A stretch of DNA of 64,000 bases from Ornithodoros turicata (Eukaryota > Arthropoda > Arachnida > Ixodida > Argasidae): positions 64,541,807-64,605,806 of the forward strand of contig NC_088204.1 of NCBI RefSeq assembly GCF_037126465.1, given 5' to 3'. Positions 1 to 11,400 of this stretch are shown here, piece by piece (within the stretch, counting starts at the first letter, position 1; each line of letters begins with the position of its first letter). The notes below the pieces were generated by a model. It was not told the DNA's origin and did no database searches. It saw only the letters and a program-made list of their open reading frames with translations. The translations under genes and the position numbers were made by a program.

Positions 1-1079
1 ACAAGTATGGGCTGACTTTGACCTGCAGGCCAGAGCTTATTAAATGTCTTCTCACTTATGATGGAGAACGTAGCGCCCGAATCCACTTCCATGCGTAGTG
101 GTTGATCATTCAGGTGAACGGTAACCGCAAACGTAGGTGTGCTCGATTTCCCACGCATATTGTACAATGTATACAATGTTTCGGAATTGTCGTCTTCTGA
201 CAGATCATGAGTGTCCTGTAGCGCTACTTGCTTGGCCTGTCCGCCTTTCTTTGTACGTTTCTTCTTCGATAAACAAACTCGTTTTATATGACCCTTTTTG
301 TGGCAAAAATTGCACACAACAGAGTCCGGAAAAGTGCAGTCTGGCATGCGATGCTCACCTCCGCATCTGTAACAAGCTATCTTCTTATTCTTTGCTTTCT
401 TTGTCTTGGACGACGTTGTCGCTGACGTCTTGTGCACCTTAGTGTCTAGACATTCTCGTCGAAGCTGCGTCTGCTCACGCAGTGCCGTTTCTGCCGTTAA
501 TGCGATTTGCAGTGCCTGTTGAAAAGTAATGCCTCCTCTCTCTGCCAAGAGTCGTCGTTGTATATGGGAATCAGCCACGCCGCAAACGAATCTATCGCGT
601 AGCATAATGTCCAGTGGTAAAACAGTGGAAGTCGTTGTACCGGAAGTTGATGTTGCACTTGTCGTATGTGTCTGCTCTCCGGCTTCCAAAGCAGCAGACT
701 CGGGCGTTGGTGCTGAAGAAGTACCAAAACTGCAATCTTTGGCCAGCGCGCGCAACGCTGCCACGTAATCTGCAATCGATTCCGTGGGCCATTGGTCCCG
801 CTTGTAGAAAATGCATCTTGCAAGTAGCTCTGAAGGTCTCGGGTTGTAGTGCTCAGTAACAACTTTGACTATGTCAGCGTAGGACACCTCAGAAGGACGT
901 CGTGGAACCAGGAGCGACCTCAATGTGTCGTAGACCTCTTCACCACATAAGCTTAGCAGGGATGCTCGGCGTTTACCGGAATCCGTGATTTCGTTGGCCT
1001 CGAAGTAAAATTCGAGGCGTTCCACCCATGATGACCAGTTGCCTCCGGGAACGAACTGCGACACGCGTCCAACAGACAT
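1..1079 (-). CDS. gag: Ty3/gypsy-type Gag-protease, open off the left edge
   Basis: A single minus-strand frame runs from the ATG at 1079 to the window edge without a stop (about 359 codons). A stop lies in frame about 60 bases upstream of this ATG. The N-terminal two thirds read as a retrotransposon capsid, with a conserved segment around 800-840. Two CX2CX4HX4C zinc knuckles follow at about 377-270, then a Lys-rich stretch. An aspartic protease motif D-S-G-A lies near 75-66. In this family Gag packages the RNA and the protease cleaves Gag-Pol. RT and integrase would lie left of the window. No disruption is visible, so the copy may be young. Assignment to gypsy rather than another LTR class rests on domain order and Gag style. 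Confidence 0.85.
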   Translation of the reverse strand, partial: MSVGRVSQFVPGGNWSSWVERLEFYFEANEITDSGKRRASLLSLCGEEVYDTLRSLLVPRRPSEVSYADIVKVVTEHYNPRPSELLARCIFYKRDQWPTESIADYVAALRALAKDCSFGTSSAPTPESAALEAGEQTHTTSATSTSGTTTSTVLPLDIMLRDRFVCGVADSHIQRRLLAERGGITFQQALQIALTAETALREQTQLRRECLDTKVHKTSATTSSKTKKAKNKKIACYRCGGEHRMPDCTFPDSVVCNFCHKKGHIKRVCLSKKKRTKKGGQAKQVALQDTHDLSEDDNSETLYTLYNMRGKSSTPTFAVTVHLNDQPLRMEVDSGATFSIISEKTFNKLWPAGQSQPIL

Positions 1080-2110
1080 GGTGAAGCCAGACGATTTCTG
1101 GTTGAATAGCACGAAGGTTCCTAACGCTCGTCGCCAGTATCAATGTCCAAGGCCAGTACTTGTTCAACATATGAGCTAATTCCTGCACCAAACTGCATTA
1201 ACTATGACACGGGACGTGTTTCGAGGCCTGTCACGTTTTGTGACTGATTGATTTACTTTGTGATGTTTTGTGACATATGCCTTCTACGAGGTTACAGAAG
1301 TTATTCTGTACATAAAATGTTCCTCGATGTCATGTTGGAGAGACCACGGATTCCCTTCAATAACATAAGTGCACGAAAAAGTACTGCGCCGAGGAAATAA
1401 GATTTTATCCGGCAATGGGCGTAGTCAGAAAAATATTTCGAGAGTCCTGCGGGGACTTTGTATGGGAGAGGAGGACTTCGGCCTTGTTTCCCTCTTCCAA
1501 ATGCGCTATCAAAGGCCCGATTTTGGGGAGTTTAAAATCCTCGAACCCACCCCTGACTTCGCCACTGACTACTTGCATCGCTGTCTTCATGTGATGGTGA
1601 TGTTGGTACCAGAATCTATTCTGAGCCTAATGAGCCCTTTAAGTGTCCTTACCTGCCGATGAACTTGTGAGGCAGTTTGCGCAGGAGCCGTCTACCCGGC
1701 ACGGGTCGGCTTGGAGGCTTGAATTTTGAAGAGAGGGACGGGTTACCGCCACTGTCCGCCTCATAGGCCGAACAGCGGCTTCCTCCAATTCTTCGTCGTC
1801 TTCGTCGACACCTATGCGCAAGTTGTTGTTGTTGCTCCTATTCTTCTTCTTCCTCCTCGGAGTCGGAGCAGTGGACTCCTATTTCATATCACGTGTAGGA
1901 TGCACGTTCGAGGACGTCGATGTGGTTTTCCTTACGTTGCTTCGTTAAAGCGCCACTCTGGACGTTTAAAAAAAATGATCCTCGTTTTATTTCGCATTAT
2001 AAATCAACCTCGCTAAGAGACTTTGTACATAGAGCATAAACGCCATCAGTGAACACATGCAGTTTCAGATTTTTCAGAAGTACGTGACGTCATTACGAGT
2101 GCCGCGCGGT
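1080..2110. other. Leader of the gypsy element and unassigned DNA
   Basis: Just upstream of the gag start, the minus strand has a primer-site-like TGGTGCAGG beginning at 1190, preceded by TGCAGTT. This may mark the end of a 5' LTR, but no second LTR is in view to prove it. The rest (1290-2110) shows only short spurious frames and no recognised element. Confidence 0.3.
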
Positions 2111-2119
2111 GCTCGCTGC

Positions 2120-2400
2120 GGTGCTGTTGAAGATCTAGAGCACATTCTTCTCCGTCGCACACACTACCAACCTTCCCCCCTCTCGCTCACAAAACTGCTT
2201 GGTCCCTGACCACACCCAGCCCACCAACGCTCTGCCCTCAGAGCTCTCTTCACCTTTCTGGATACCATAGGATTTATTGCGAAGGAGCTCATTATTTCAT
2301 TCCCTGCATCACCACCATAGATAGAGTATCGTCCCTGGCGATGAAACTCCCCGTTTATCGTCTCACAATAAAGTTCTTGTTGTTCTTTTTGTTGTTTTGT
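2120..2400 (+). pseudogene. LINE 3' end: RT C-terminus and 3' UTR
   Basis: From 2120 the frame reads as the C-terminal tail of a non-LTR retrotransposon ORF2. It has the spacing ...EDLEHILLRR.. (the His of the terminal zinc element) and ends at the TAG at 2318-2320. An in-frame TGA at 2207-2209 breaks it. A CAATAAAG signal near 2366 and a TTGTTGTTC-type tail follow, as expected for a 5'-truncated LINE insertion. Clade not determined. Confidence 0.55.
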
Positions 2401-3732
2401 TTCCTTAGCGTTTTGTTCGTTATACTTCTGATACTAGAAGTAATACTCTTATATTCTATTGTTACGATCGAATTCTGCTGCTATTGACTATTTGGCTGGC
2501 CAACAAACCATTATGGTTTCGGGGAGGGCCTGACTTTGTGTGGAATATCTCACCCCATCAAGGAAGATTCAGATTCGTGATTCCGGTAGGAGGTCGGCTC
2601 TGTGACTCTTCTTAGCGCTTTTGTTCGAATTTCTAAAAAAACCCGAAATCAATTTATGAGTCGCGCCACCAGGATGAGTTTGTTTTGTCCTTGAGTCCTT
2701 TGCTGTGCTTGATCTGGAAGGGGTCACTGAAGGATGAAACTCAAATGAATCGGCAGATACAGTTAAAATCGGCAGACACAGTAACGGCCGGCTCACTCAG
2801 AGGTGTCGTTGCGCATCCATTAGTTTTAGTTGAGTGGGACACCGGGACAGTGGTGACACTAAAGGCGAGGACCGCGATGTTTCCGGTGGCGAAACTCGCG
2901 GCCTCCAAACCAGTGATTTCCCCCGAAATTTACTGCTGGGGGTGGGGGTGGGGGTGTGTATAATGCTTGGTGAAGGTTCCGCTTACGGAATTTTTCTTAG
3001 ACGCGGAAAGAATCGTGGCACAATGGTGACATATCTGCACAGCTTTCCCGTTTTATTTGTACTACATGTTATTACGTTAGAACACAGTATAGTAGAATGC
3101 AGATTCATTATGAACGGCATTTCAACATTAAGATGCATAGTCACACGACCGACAAAGAAAAAGGACTAGCACCTTATCTCATGAATCTCAATGAACACCT
3201 AGCAACCAACGGTGAAAATCTTTGACGAAAAAAGCAGAATATACCTCGCTTGATTGAGTTGGGCACAAATGGTTCTCGATGATCCACATTGAGTTTGCGT
3301 GCCCGCACGCATTTTTGCTCGTATATGCGCGCGATATATGCATTGAACAGTCACTTTCAAATGATTTTGCACAAATGCATGGTACGATTATCTGCATGAC
3401 TGTGGTCCTACAGCCCAAGTTTGACAGTACAGGATGTAATTCGCTGTGCCGCACACACTACCAGAACGTTTGGTGACCGAGCTGGGTGGGGTCACCTGAG
3501 AAATTTCAGGGGGGGGGGGGGTTGCAAAAATGCAGGGAGGGCGTACAGAGAAATCCCTGCTCGAAAGAAAGAAAATCAAAGAGAATGCTTTGCTTCGCAA
3601 GATGATACGCCGTATTTAGAATTCTGACATCACTATGTAACCAGTCAAATTCAGGGGAAAGCTACATTTTAGCTGCTGTTAGGCTTAGCACGGCGGACAC
3701 GATGACGCATCATGTTGGTTAGGATATATTAA
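2401..3732. other. No gene recognised
   Basis: Only short frames are open here. There is a GTGGGGGTGGGGGTGG run near 2938-2955 and a poly-G tract near 3510-3520. No terminal repeats or coding domain were seen. Confidence 0.4.
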
Positions 3733-4156
3733 TAGGGTTCCGCGTTTCCGGTTTTTATTTTTGGGCGAATTCGGCGTATGCTTTTCAATGTTTATTGATT
3801 TTCACGAAATCGGCGTTTTTCGATGTTTTTCCTGGCGTGTACGTGGTTTACCCGACAGTTATCGGCGAACAGAAATCACAATGCATTTTCCGCACGACGC
3901 TCATTCAACGTGGCGTTGTTTGCTGCGGCAGTGTTTTAACGAAAAAGTAAACGGACATCTTTCACAGCCATATTGTATTTCTCTTTGGTTTTCCGTTCTG
4001 CATCAACATCTTGCAGGGCTGTGCAGCAATTTATCACTATCATGTTTTTGGAATGTCCCTCTGTATTCGGTGTTTTTCGATTAAAACCGGAGGGAAAATT
4101 TAGCCGGCGTATGTTTTTCGGTGTTTTTCGATTAAAACCGAAAACGCGGAACCCTA
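3733..4156. mobile_element. Non-autonomous hAT-like element (424 bp)
   Basis: The ends are TAGGGTTCCGCGTTTCCGG and its reverse complement, ...CCGAAAACGCGGAACCCTA. Both flanks carry an imperfect 8-bp duplication (TATATTAA at 3725-3732, GATATTAT at 4157-4164; 6 of 8 match). Inside, GTTTTTCGATTAAAACCG is repeated near the right end, like the subterminal repeats of hAT elements. No transposase is present; open frames inside it are incidental. The superfamily is inferred from TAGGG/CCCTA ends and the 8-bp target size. Confidence 0.65.
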
Positions 4157-4579
4157 GATATTATGTTAGTCCATGTTCGGTATTTGCATTTTTATGTCGA
4201 AGTTAATATCAATTCGCTGTTGGCATTTTCCCGCGCGCGACCGTTCATTTTATAGACAGATAACATTTATTTGCAGCAGCTTATTTTGCATAGAGGATTT
4301 CGATCACTTTATTTCGAGGTACACCCTATGCTAAAGCATCCAACCTTTGCGTCCCTATAATTGCGTCCTGTATACAAAGGTCCTCTGTCAGATGCCCGAA
4401 GTGTTTTACCTCCAAGGAGGTTCTCGATGTTTCATGGCGAAACCGACGACGCGACAAAAGAGGCAGAAGAAGACGAAGAAGCAGGAAGCCGCTAGCTTGA
4501 TCCCATTAGCGAGCACCATTGTTATCAATATCAATCCACACAGATCATCGCACTGTCCTTCGCACTCAGCATTATCGGA

Positions 4580-5158
4580 ATGTATCGGAACGCCTTCGAA
4601 GAACCTCGCTACTTTCGCTGCCGCCGTCCACCCATCCCGGGTGTAAACCCGTTTCTTCGTTCTTCTGTCCCATATCCTACGAACCTCAATGCCCATAGCC
4701 CGCGTCCAGGGACCCGACGCGGAACGCTTCGAGCTCAAGACAGTCACGCCGGGTACGTGTGGAGCTTGGCCAGCAGGTTAGACATGCTACAAGCAGACGA
4801 CCCGGAGGCGGCGAGAGCGGCGGAAGACCTTCCGCCACTCGAAGTCATCGTTGCTTGGGCGCGTTATCGGAGGAATAATAGGCTGATACAGGAAGCGCTG
4901 AGCGATGCTGTTGTACCTACGGATGGTGAGGCGTCTGAAGACTGGGTCGATACCTTGAAGCTGCGGGTACGGCAGAGGGAGATGCTGGAGACGAGGTTGC
5001 ATGCCTTGAAAGAGATGGTAAAACAGTCAGACGAATTATTCGAGGAAAAGAAGCGGAGTTGGTTTGCAGATGACGAAGAGTTCAAAGACAAGATGGAACA
5101 GGTTTCAGACCAGGGGGCTCTGGTTTCATCAGCAGCTTCTGGTGACTACGGTTTTTAA
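4580..5158 (+). CDS. Uncharacterised coiled-coil protein (192 aa)
   Basis: One of the longest frames here without a transposon signature. It starts ATG at 4580 and ends TAA at 5156-5158, with an AATAAA signal at 5194-5199, so the 3' end looks genuine. About residues 55-190 are acidic and helix-rich, with heptad-like spacing around 120-165 (ends in ..SAASGDYGF). I do not recognise the family. The 5' end is uncertain: the frame is open back to 4496, an AG acceptor-like site lies at about 4568-4569, and a second frame from ATG 4434 with a very basic N-terminus (MAKPTTRQKRQKK) overlaps it. So it may be a terminal exon, or a frameshifted retrocopy whose true start is 4434. It could be a host gene or a processed pseudogene. 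Confidence 0.5.
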   Translation: MYRNAFEEPRYFRCRRPPIPGVNPFLRSSVPYPTNLNAHSPRPGTRRGTLRAQDSHAGYVWSLASRLDMLQADDPEAARAAEDLPPLEVIVAWARYRRNNRLIQEALSDAVVPTDGEASEDWVDTLKLRVRQREMLETRLHALKEMVKQSDELFEEKKRSWFADDEEFKDKMEQVSDQGALVSSAASGDYGF

Positions 5159-5199
5159 TATCGTTTACGCTTTCTACTCATTTACTGCAAGTGAATAAA

Positions 5200-5609
5200 A
5201 TATTATTACGCAGCGTTTTCAGAGTAGAGGATAGTAATTCTTGAAAAGCGATAGCACCGACGGGCCTTGCACGAACTCAGTAGCTTCGGAAGTGTACGCA
5301 TTAGATTCCGAACGCTGAGTGCACTGGAGAAGTGCGTCCACGTACGTGAAGTCGGGCCAGGTATGATAAGTACACCGTACAATGTGCTAATGGTATAGGC
5401 AGCTCATATTTGTTGCCAAATGGTCGCTTTTCATTTTAAGTTGCGCTCTAGAAGTCCGAATATCTCTGCAGCTTCGTCCACCGCCACTATTTCCTCACTG
5501 TGCTGCTGCCAGTGGGACGGATGATATTCAAGCTAGGAGAGCCCTCTGGGAACCTACCAGAACCGATCGGAATAGCCTGGTATAGTGATCGCGGAAAGTA
5601 GAACCGCGC
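5200..5609. other. No gene recognised
   Basis: Sequence between the 3' end of the coiled-coil gene and the left target duplication of the next hAT element. No domain or repeat structure seen. Confidence 0.4.
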
Positions 5610-6141
5610 CTCAACATCAGAGGGGGGCATCCTCACGATGGCAAATGAGGGTGCCCTCACCCTCACATCGCCCTCACCTCACGCACGTTGAGAGATTGAG
5701 GTGAGGTGAGGAAAATGTTTCGAGACGGAGGTTGAGGTGAGGTGAGAAAAAATTTTGCGGAGGAGGTGGAGGAGATGTGGAGCGGCTATTTTCAATTACA
5801 CGACCCCTAAAAGGGCACCAAGAGCCAGCTTTTTCTATTACCTAGGTAGCAGAAATGTTTTTGTACTGTGGCCATAGGCTCGCGACACTAAAATGTGTTC
5901 GCTGTAAGCCCGTTAATTTCAGACTTTCAGTTGAGTCAGATACATGACAGACGTGCAGGTGAATATAGCTTATGTGTGCTTTACGTATTTATCTATTCAA
6001 TACAATCAAACTAGTGAGCTGAATCACATATACATGATGTGAGACACATGAACAAGTCAAGTTCCGTGTGCTTTGAGTGCTTAGATTTCAACAAAGCCAG
6101 CCTAGTCAGTCTGTAAGCAGATGTCCTTCACGTATTATAGT

Positions 6142-6889
6142 CATAGATTGATAAGTTACCGGTCAAAAAGAACTCGTTACAAGTTAAGTTACCGTGCGCA
6201 AAATGTAACTAGGTTAATAACGAAGTTCTTCAGCCTGGAATGTAACTCGCAGTTACTGAGTTACTTAAAAAAAAGAACAAGTTACTTACAAGTTACTTCG
6301 GACACGAAACAGCATTACGCAGGTGCAGCGCGCGTGAGCAGTTGAGTTTGACCTTGAGTTACCTGCGGAGGAGTGCAACACGCTTAGATCGTTTTCGTTT
6401 ATACATCCAACAATAGACCTCTCCCTGTTTGTAAACAAATGACGTCATAGTGTTCGACAGTGCCACAAATTTGGTAGAATTGAACTACGCTCGAAGCTAG
6501 AGGGGAACAAGGTCGCGCCCGAAAGCCATGGTCCTGAGGGGATTACGATATGGTCCCTGGATCATACTCCCTGTGGGCGCACAATGGTTCAGCTCCATTT
6601 CAATGGCAGTGGCTCTTACTTCCTGTCACTGATTCAATATCACGTTTTATGGCAAAAAATGCCATGAAGGAACTGAAGAGAAAGCAAGAAAATATGTGGA
6701 CGTGAGCGAAAAGCGAGTTAAAAATAACTTGGAACTTAACGTAAGTTACTTTGGCAAAGTTACCTGAAAAAGGAACGAGTTCCTCTGAAAGTTACCACGG
6801 CGCAGAAGTACCGAGTTAAGTTACAAGTTACCAAAAAAGGAACTTAGTTATAGTAACGAGTTACTTGTAACGAGTTACCTCGAACTCTG
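6142..6889. mobile_element. Non-autonomous hAT element (748 bp), family GTTAC, nested
   Basis: An exact 8-bp duplication ATTATAGT lies at 6134-6141 and 6890-6897. The right end reversed reads CAGAGTTCGAGGTAACTCG; the left end is a decayed version (CATAGATTGATAAGTTACC). Both ends are packed with AAGTTAC/GTAACGAGTTAC words. The same word and end type recur in the element at 37419-38248. No coding capacity. Confidence 0.85.
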
Positions 6890-7779
6890 ATTATAGTACA
6901 CGATTGTACGTACATGACAACCAACGACCTTACCAGAGACTGATATAAGAATTGGTGGCAATAACACGCGCTTTAAGTGCAATAAGCGCAAATACTGGCA
7001 TATATTCCATATTGCCACAAGTTGAACCATTGAGCTTTTAGTACGGCAATGAAGTAAAATGAAAAGGCACAAGAGGTCTACATGTCTGCATAAAGTAATT
7101 TAGTTAGTAAGTCAACACATGAGTCACTATAGTAATCCGTACAGAACGTCTTACCTGATTGCTTCAAAACGAGGGTCTTGAAGAAAAGGCCCCCGAATTC
7201 TGGCTACGAATGAATACGTCTGCTATTTAAATAATATTGGTCGATAATATAAAGTCGCAACAGACAAAAATGCAAAATGTACAACTAATTCGAAGTACAG
7301 CTGCATATACCAGCCCGAAAACGACTTCCGCAGCTCCATTATCATTATCGCTTGAGAGCTACTTGATAAAAGCCATTCCTGCTGTGCCAGTATGAAAAAC
7401 AAACATACTCAAAATCGTTCGGTTTATGCAACTTCTCTACCCATGTACCCTACGTCCAATTTTTACTGATTGTACATGTAGCGGATACTTTTGCAAGAAG
7501 GACGAACCAAGTAGGTTCGTAGCGCCCACAATCTTAGTTGTGGGTGCTTGTAACTTGTCAGAAATCAACCAACAAAGCAGCAAAAAGCCAATTACAACGT
7601 ATACACCTACCCGCTCCTAATACTTTTTTATTCCGTGTTAGCACCGCGAAGCAACTGTGGCTATGAGCGACGTCACTCCTAATTGAAAAAGCAATTGTGA
7701 AGTTAAAACGTTTCACAGGAACAGGTTAAAGATGAGACGAGGCAAAAAATTATAACAAGTAGGTGGATATACTTTAGAA

Positions 7780-8060
7780 TGAAGGTTGAGGTGAGGTGAG
7801 GTGAGGAAAATACTTCAGGAAAAAGGTTGAGGTGAGGTGAGGAAAAAGTGTTCTGAAAAGTGTTGAGGTGAGGTCAGGTGAGGAAAAAGTGTTCTGAAAA
7901 GTGTTGAGGTGAGGTGAGTTGAGGAGCGCTTTTGGGAAACAAATTTAGGTGAGGTGAGGTGAGGTGAGGAAAATAATTTTAAAAGGAGGTTGAGGTGAGG
8001 TGAGGAACGAAGTCGCCACAAAAAATGAGGTGAGGTTAGGTGACGAAAAACATCTGAGAC
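7780..8060 (+). repeat. Subterminal tandem array of GAGGTGAGG units
   Basis: Six or so imperfect units of about 40-60 bp, each with TTGAGGTGAGGTGAGG followed by an A-rich spacer such as AAAAAGTGTTCTGAAAAG. The array forms the right arm of the 5618-8108 element; a shorter version is at its left end (5690-5750). Confidence 0.8.
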
Positions 8061-8117
8061 GAAAATTTAGGTGAGGGCAAAGATAGTGAGGGCATTTGCC
8101 CACCCCTGCTCAACATT

Positions 8118-8465
8118 ACTTCTTCACATATTCTCCCTCCGTACCATCTTGAACCATTTGAGGCCCTCCTATTGAATGCCCAAGCGAACGCAACCCTGCG
8201 CATGATGTTGTTGTTGTTGCTCCTCAAGCGGGATCAAGCATGATGTAACATGCACTTCCTTTTTTTCATTTTCTTTCTGCTGTGACCTTTCCTTTTCTTT
8301 TTTGTTTTGTATTCCTTCGCCCTCTCTCTCACACTGCACTGCCGTTCTGTTTTACTTAAATTCACCATCCTAACCAATTATAGCTTATAACCATTTAGCT
8401 TAGCCTTGGCCAAATAATCTCCGTGGTGGACAGCATCTGAGGTCGAAGAAGAAGAAGAAGAAGTA
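8118..8465 (+). pseudogene. LINE C-terminus with (GAA)n tail
   Basis: Directly after the right hAT duplication a frame from 8118 ends TGA at 8241-8243; its Leu-rich ending is typical of the last residues of LINE ORF2. A 3' UTR follows and the copy ends in GAAGAAGAAGAAGAA at about 8446-8463. Only the last 40 codons are present. Family assignment rests on the tail and position and is tentative. Confidence 0.4.
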
Positions 8466-11400
8466 TGCCGGGCCGCCACGTGCATCGGCTATCGGACGAC
8501 GACGTGGAATAAATCTGAGTGTTTTTGGAATTCAGCGTTCAGTTAAAAACGCCAATACAAGTTACCAAACAACCCAAGACGTCTGGGCTCTACGAACGTA
8601 AGTGAGGACTCTTGACTTATAAATATCTACTCGACCGGCGAAATTTCTGTCTGGTTGCACCAGCCACGATTCTCTTGAGATTGTACGCGTTTTATATCAT
8701 TCGGACGGCTATACAGGTTTAGCAATATCCCAGTGTGGTCTGTGTCTAGCAACTTAATACTCGGACATATAGAAAGACCGGCAAAGAAGTCTCAAAGAAG
8801 ATGTTGGTTATCACGCCGATCTTCCAGACAAGGTACATGGTCTCGAGGACTGAGTACGGAGACCACCAGGGCACGAACCCCTTATGCGCGAGGACGTATA
8901 AAAAACGACGTCGAAATACCGTACGTGAAATAAAAGGAGGCAAGGTCGTCACCTAAACGGCATATAAATGTCAAACGATGATTTTCAAGAAAAATGACGA
9001 GATATATCACTGCCCTAAGAACTTTCATAAATGAACTGTGAAGCCCATAGTAACATATTCGACATATATGCAAGGGACTGCACTAAATACCGGGACAAAG
9101 AGACAGACGCGAAACACAAGGTGATTGCGTCAGTCAGATAAGACGCGACTCCGTGACACGGTCGAGGACGTCGCTGATATAACACCATGACATTTGCAGT
9201 GAGCCTCACGGGCGAAGCAACCATACAGGCGACGACACGAAACTTTTTGTGAAGTATTCATCGTTAGAAACATACCTGTTCATATTTGGCGGCGACTGGC
9301 CTACGGTTACTAAACCCTCGCGTCATTAAGTATTTGGGCAGGGGACAGCGAGTTAGGAGACAGGTCCAAAAGCTTCTAACCGCTACGGAATGTCCACAGG
9401 GAAGACACGTCATGTGCTCATGCTCGCTTGTAGATCTTTCGTCCCTCTCTCTCTCTCTTCGCTGCCGAAAGTCCCGGGGATAAAATACCCGCAACAGACG
9501 CGGAGGGCACTGAGCAGCCCTGCTTACTGTGCCTCCTGAAGACGAGGGATCCGACGATATTACATGAGGGTTTGGATTACAGCAATAACGCATCGCGAGT
9601 ACATGTACATAACTCTATACGTACGTCTAAATCAAGGTAAATGTGAGCATTTGTACAGAAACATTTGTACAGAAAAATACAAAACAAAATACAAAGCCAC
9701 GATAATGTGTGATAACAAGGTAACATATACAACGAACTTTATGCATGACGAATCAGCAATGTGGTGCATCATCAGCTGCGATGAGAATGAATCATGTGAT
9801 ATACTTTAATGGTACGTGTTGAAGACAAGACAGGACAGTGAGAGGGGATGTGCTGTTTACTGGTGAAGAGAAAAGATGGGAATGGACTAAGAATATGGGG
9901 TCGCGTGAAACGGACTGGAATGTGCCGTCTTCGTCGTTCGTTTACACAGGGCGAGGAAATATTTAACAGTACGTAAGAGGTCCTGGACACAAGGAAAACA
10001 CGTACGAAGATAACCGGATACCCTGTTGAAGAACGAATGTAAAGAAAGGATGACGCATTACCTAAAAATTAATTCATTAATTAGCTCTGCGATTCGGGGG
10101 TTTCAAGCAAAAGAGAGATAGCAGAATGGGAGTCAATCCATTTCGCGTTTTAAAAAATCCTGAAATCCTAACTTGAATATGCAAATGCGCCGAAACCGAA
10201 ACTAAACTATGGCGATGTGAGCGCACGTTAGAGGGCTATGTGCTTTGGAGCGATGGAGGTAATTGGAGTAGGTGCTGATCTGCTGACCAGATCAACCACT
10301 TTCGGGCCCAGAGAAGCCCCTGTCGCTAACCTGATGTGCTCTTGAGGCGCGCTCTTTTGGTTTCGGCTCATTTGCATAGCGAAATTCAGCGCTACTTGCA
10401 AGTTTAAAAAAAAATATAGTATGGCTTCCAACGCCATACTATCTCGCTTCCGGATGAAATTCCGTAATTAAAGGGTTAACATTTTTTTGGGTAATTAGTC
10501 ACGTTGTGGTTGCATATTCTCCCTTGAATAGGATATGTCTAGCCGGATAACTCTACTGCAAAAACAACACCGATGTTGCTCCCAAGTTTTTTTTTAATAT
10601 AAAAATTCAATGAAGGATAAAAATAACGCCCTGTTTAACGATAAATGCAGTATACTTTCTGGTTTCGTAGTATCTTATGCGTCGTGCAGGGACACCAGCG
10701 CAGGGCATTTTCATACTGGTTGTACAACGCACATGCAAATCCCGTGCTTGGACCTCTGCAAGAGCTTCGACCTCTTGCAATTGATGCGACAAACATAGGT
10801 AGATAGAGAATCTCATATCGTGGGCTGGTCTATCGCTTATAGGTATACAGTACGGCACCACAGGCGACCACTAGATCCCGGTTCCACTAGCGCCATTTAT
10901 CGCTTGAACCCAGATTAGACTTCCATAAACCTGCGTCAACCCTGCAGCATTTTTCAATACAGATTCACTGAATTGTAGCCCACAATAGTTCTCGAGAATG
11001 TTCCACTGACAACATTTATCTTCACGTCCTTCGGACAGCGACGCCATTCTGCTTCGCAACGCGCACTATGTTTTTCGCCGGGTCTGCTCCATGGCGTGGC
11101 ACGCTGGCACGCTCCTGCACGCGCAGCCTGAACTAGAAACACCGATGCACGAGCTGAAACGACGTTCACTGCTTAGCGCCGAAGCAAGAAAGAGTCCGGT
11201 ATAATTTTGATTGTAGCTCCGTAACGGAATCGAAGTTTTGAATTATGATAACAAGTACGACATTAACATAGCGTGTTACGTAATTTGAAGTGAACTTGTT
11301 TTTGCATTTTAGCGCCTCTTTAACGCCAAGTTTCGGTAAGCGTAATCTCTGTTCAACTGTTAACTCGCGTTGGTGAAACCCGGCCTATAAGCCCAATATG

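Larger units (their letters stand above)
5618..8108. mobile_element. Non-autonomous hAT element (2491 bp), family GTGAGG
   Basis: An exact 8-bp target duplication CTCAACAT flanks it (5610-5617 and 8109-8116). The left end is CAGAGGGGGGCAT and the right end, reversed, is CAGGGGTGGGCAAATGCCC. Both ends are followed by dense GCCCTCACC/GAGGTGAGG words, the subterminal repeats expected of hAT transposase binding sites. No transposase frame exists. CAGGGGTGGGCAAA-type ends are common in hAT elements. A second hAT element (6142-6889) sits inside it, so this insertion is the older of the two. Confidence 0.85.

Noticed and set aside
3761..4206. Open frames of 77-107 codons in 3761-4206
   Set aside because: They fall inside a non-autonomous hAT-like element and follow its repeat words.
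9264..9593. LTR retroelement start near 9270-9490
   Set aside because: A primer-site-like motif and a TATA-like motif exist but there is no gag, no LTR border and no partner repeat.
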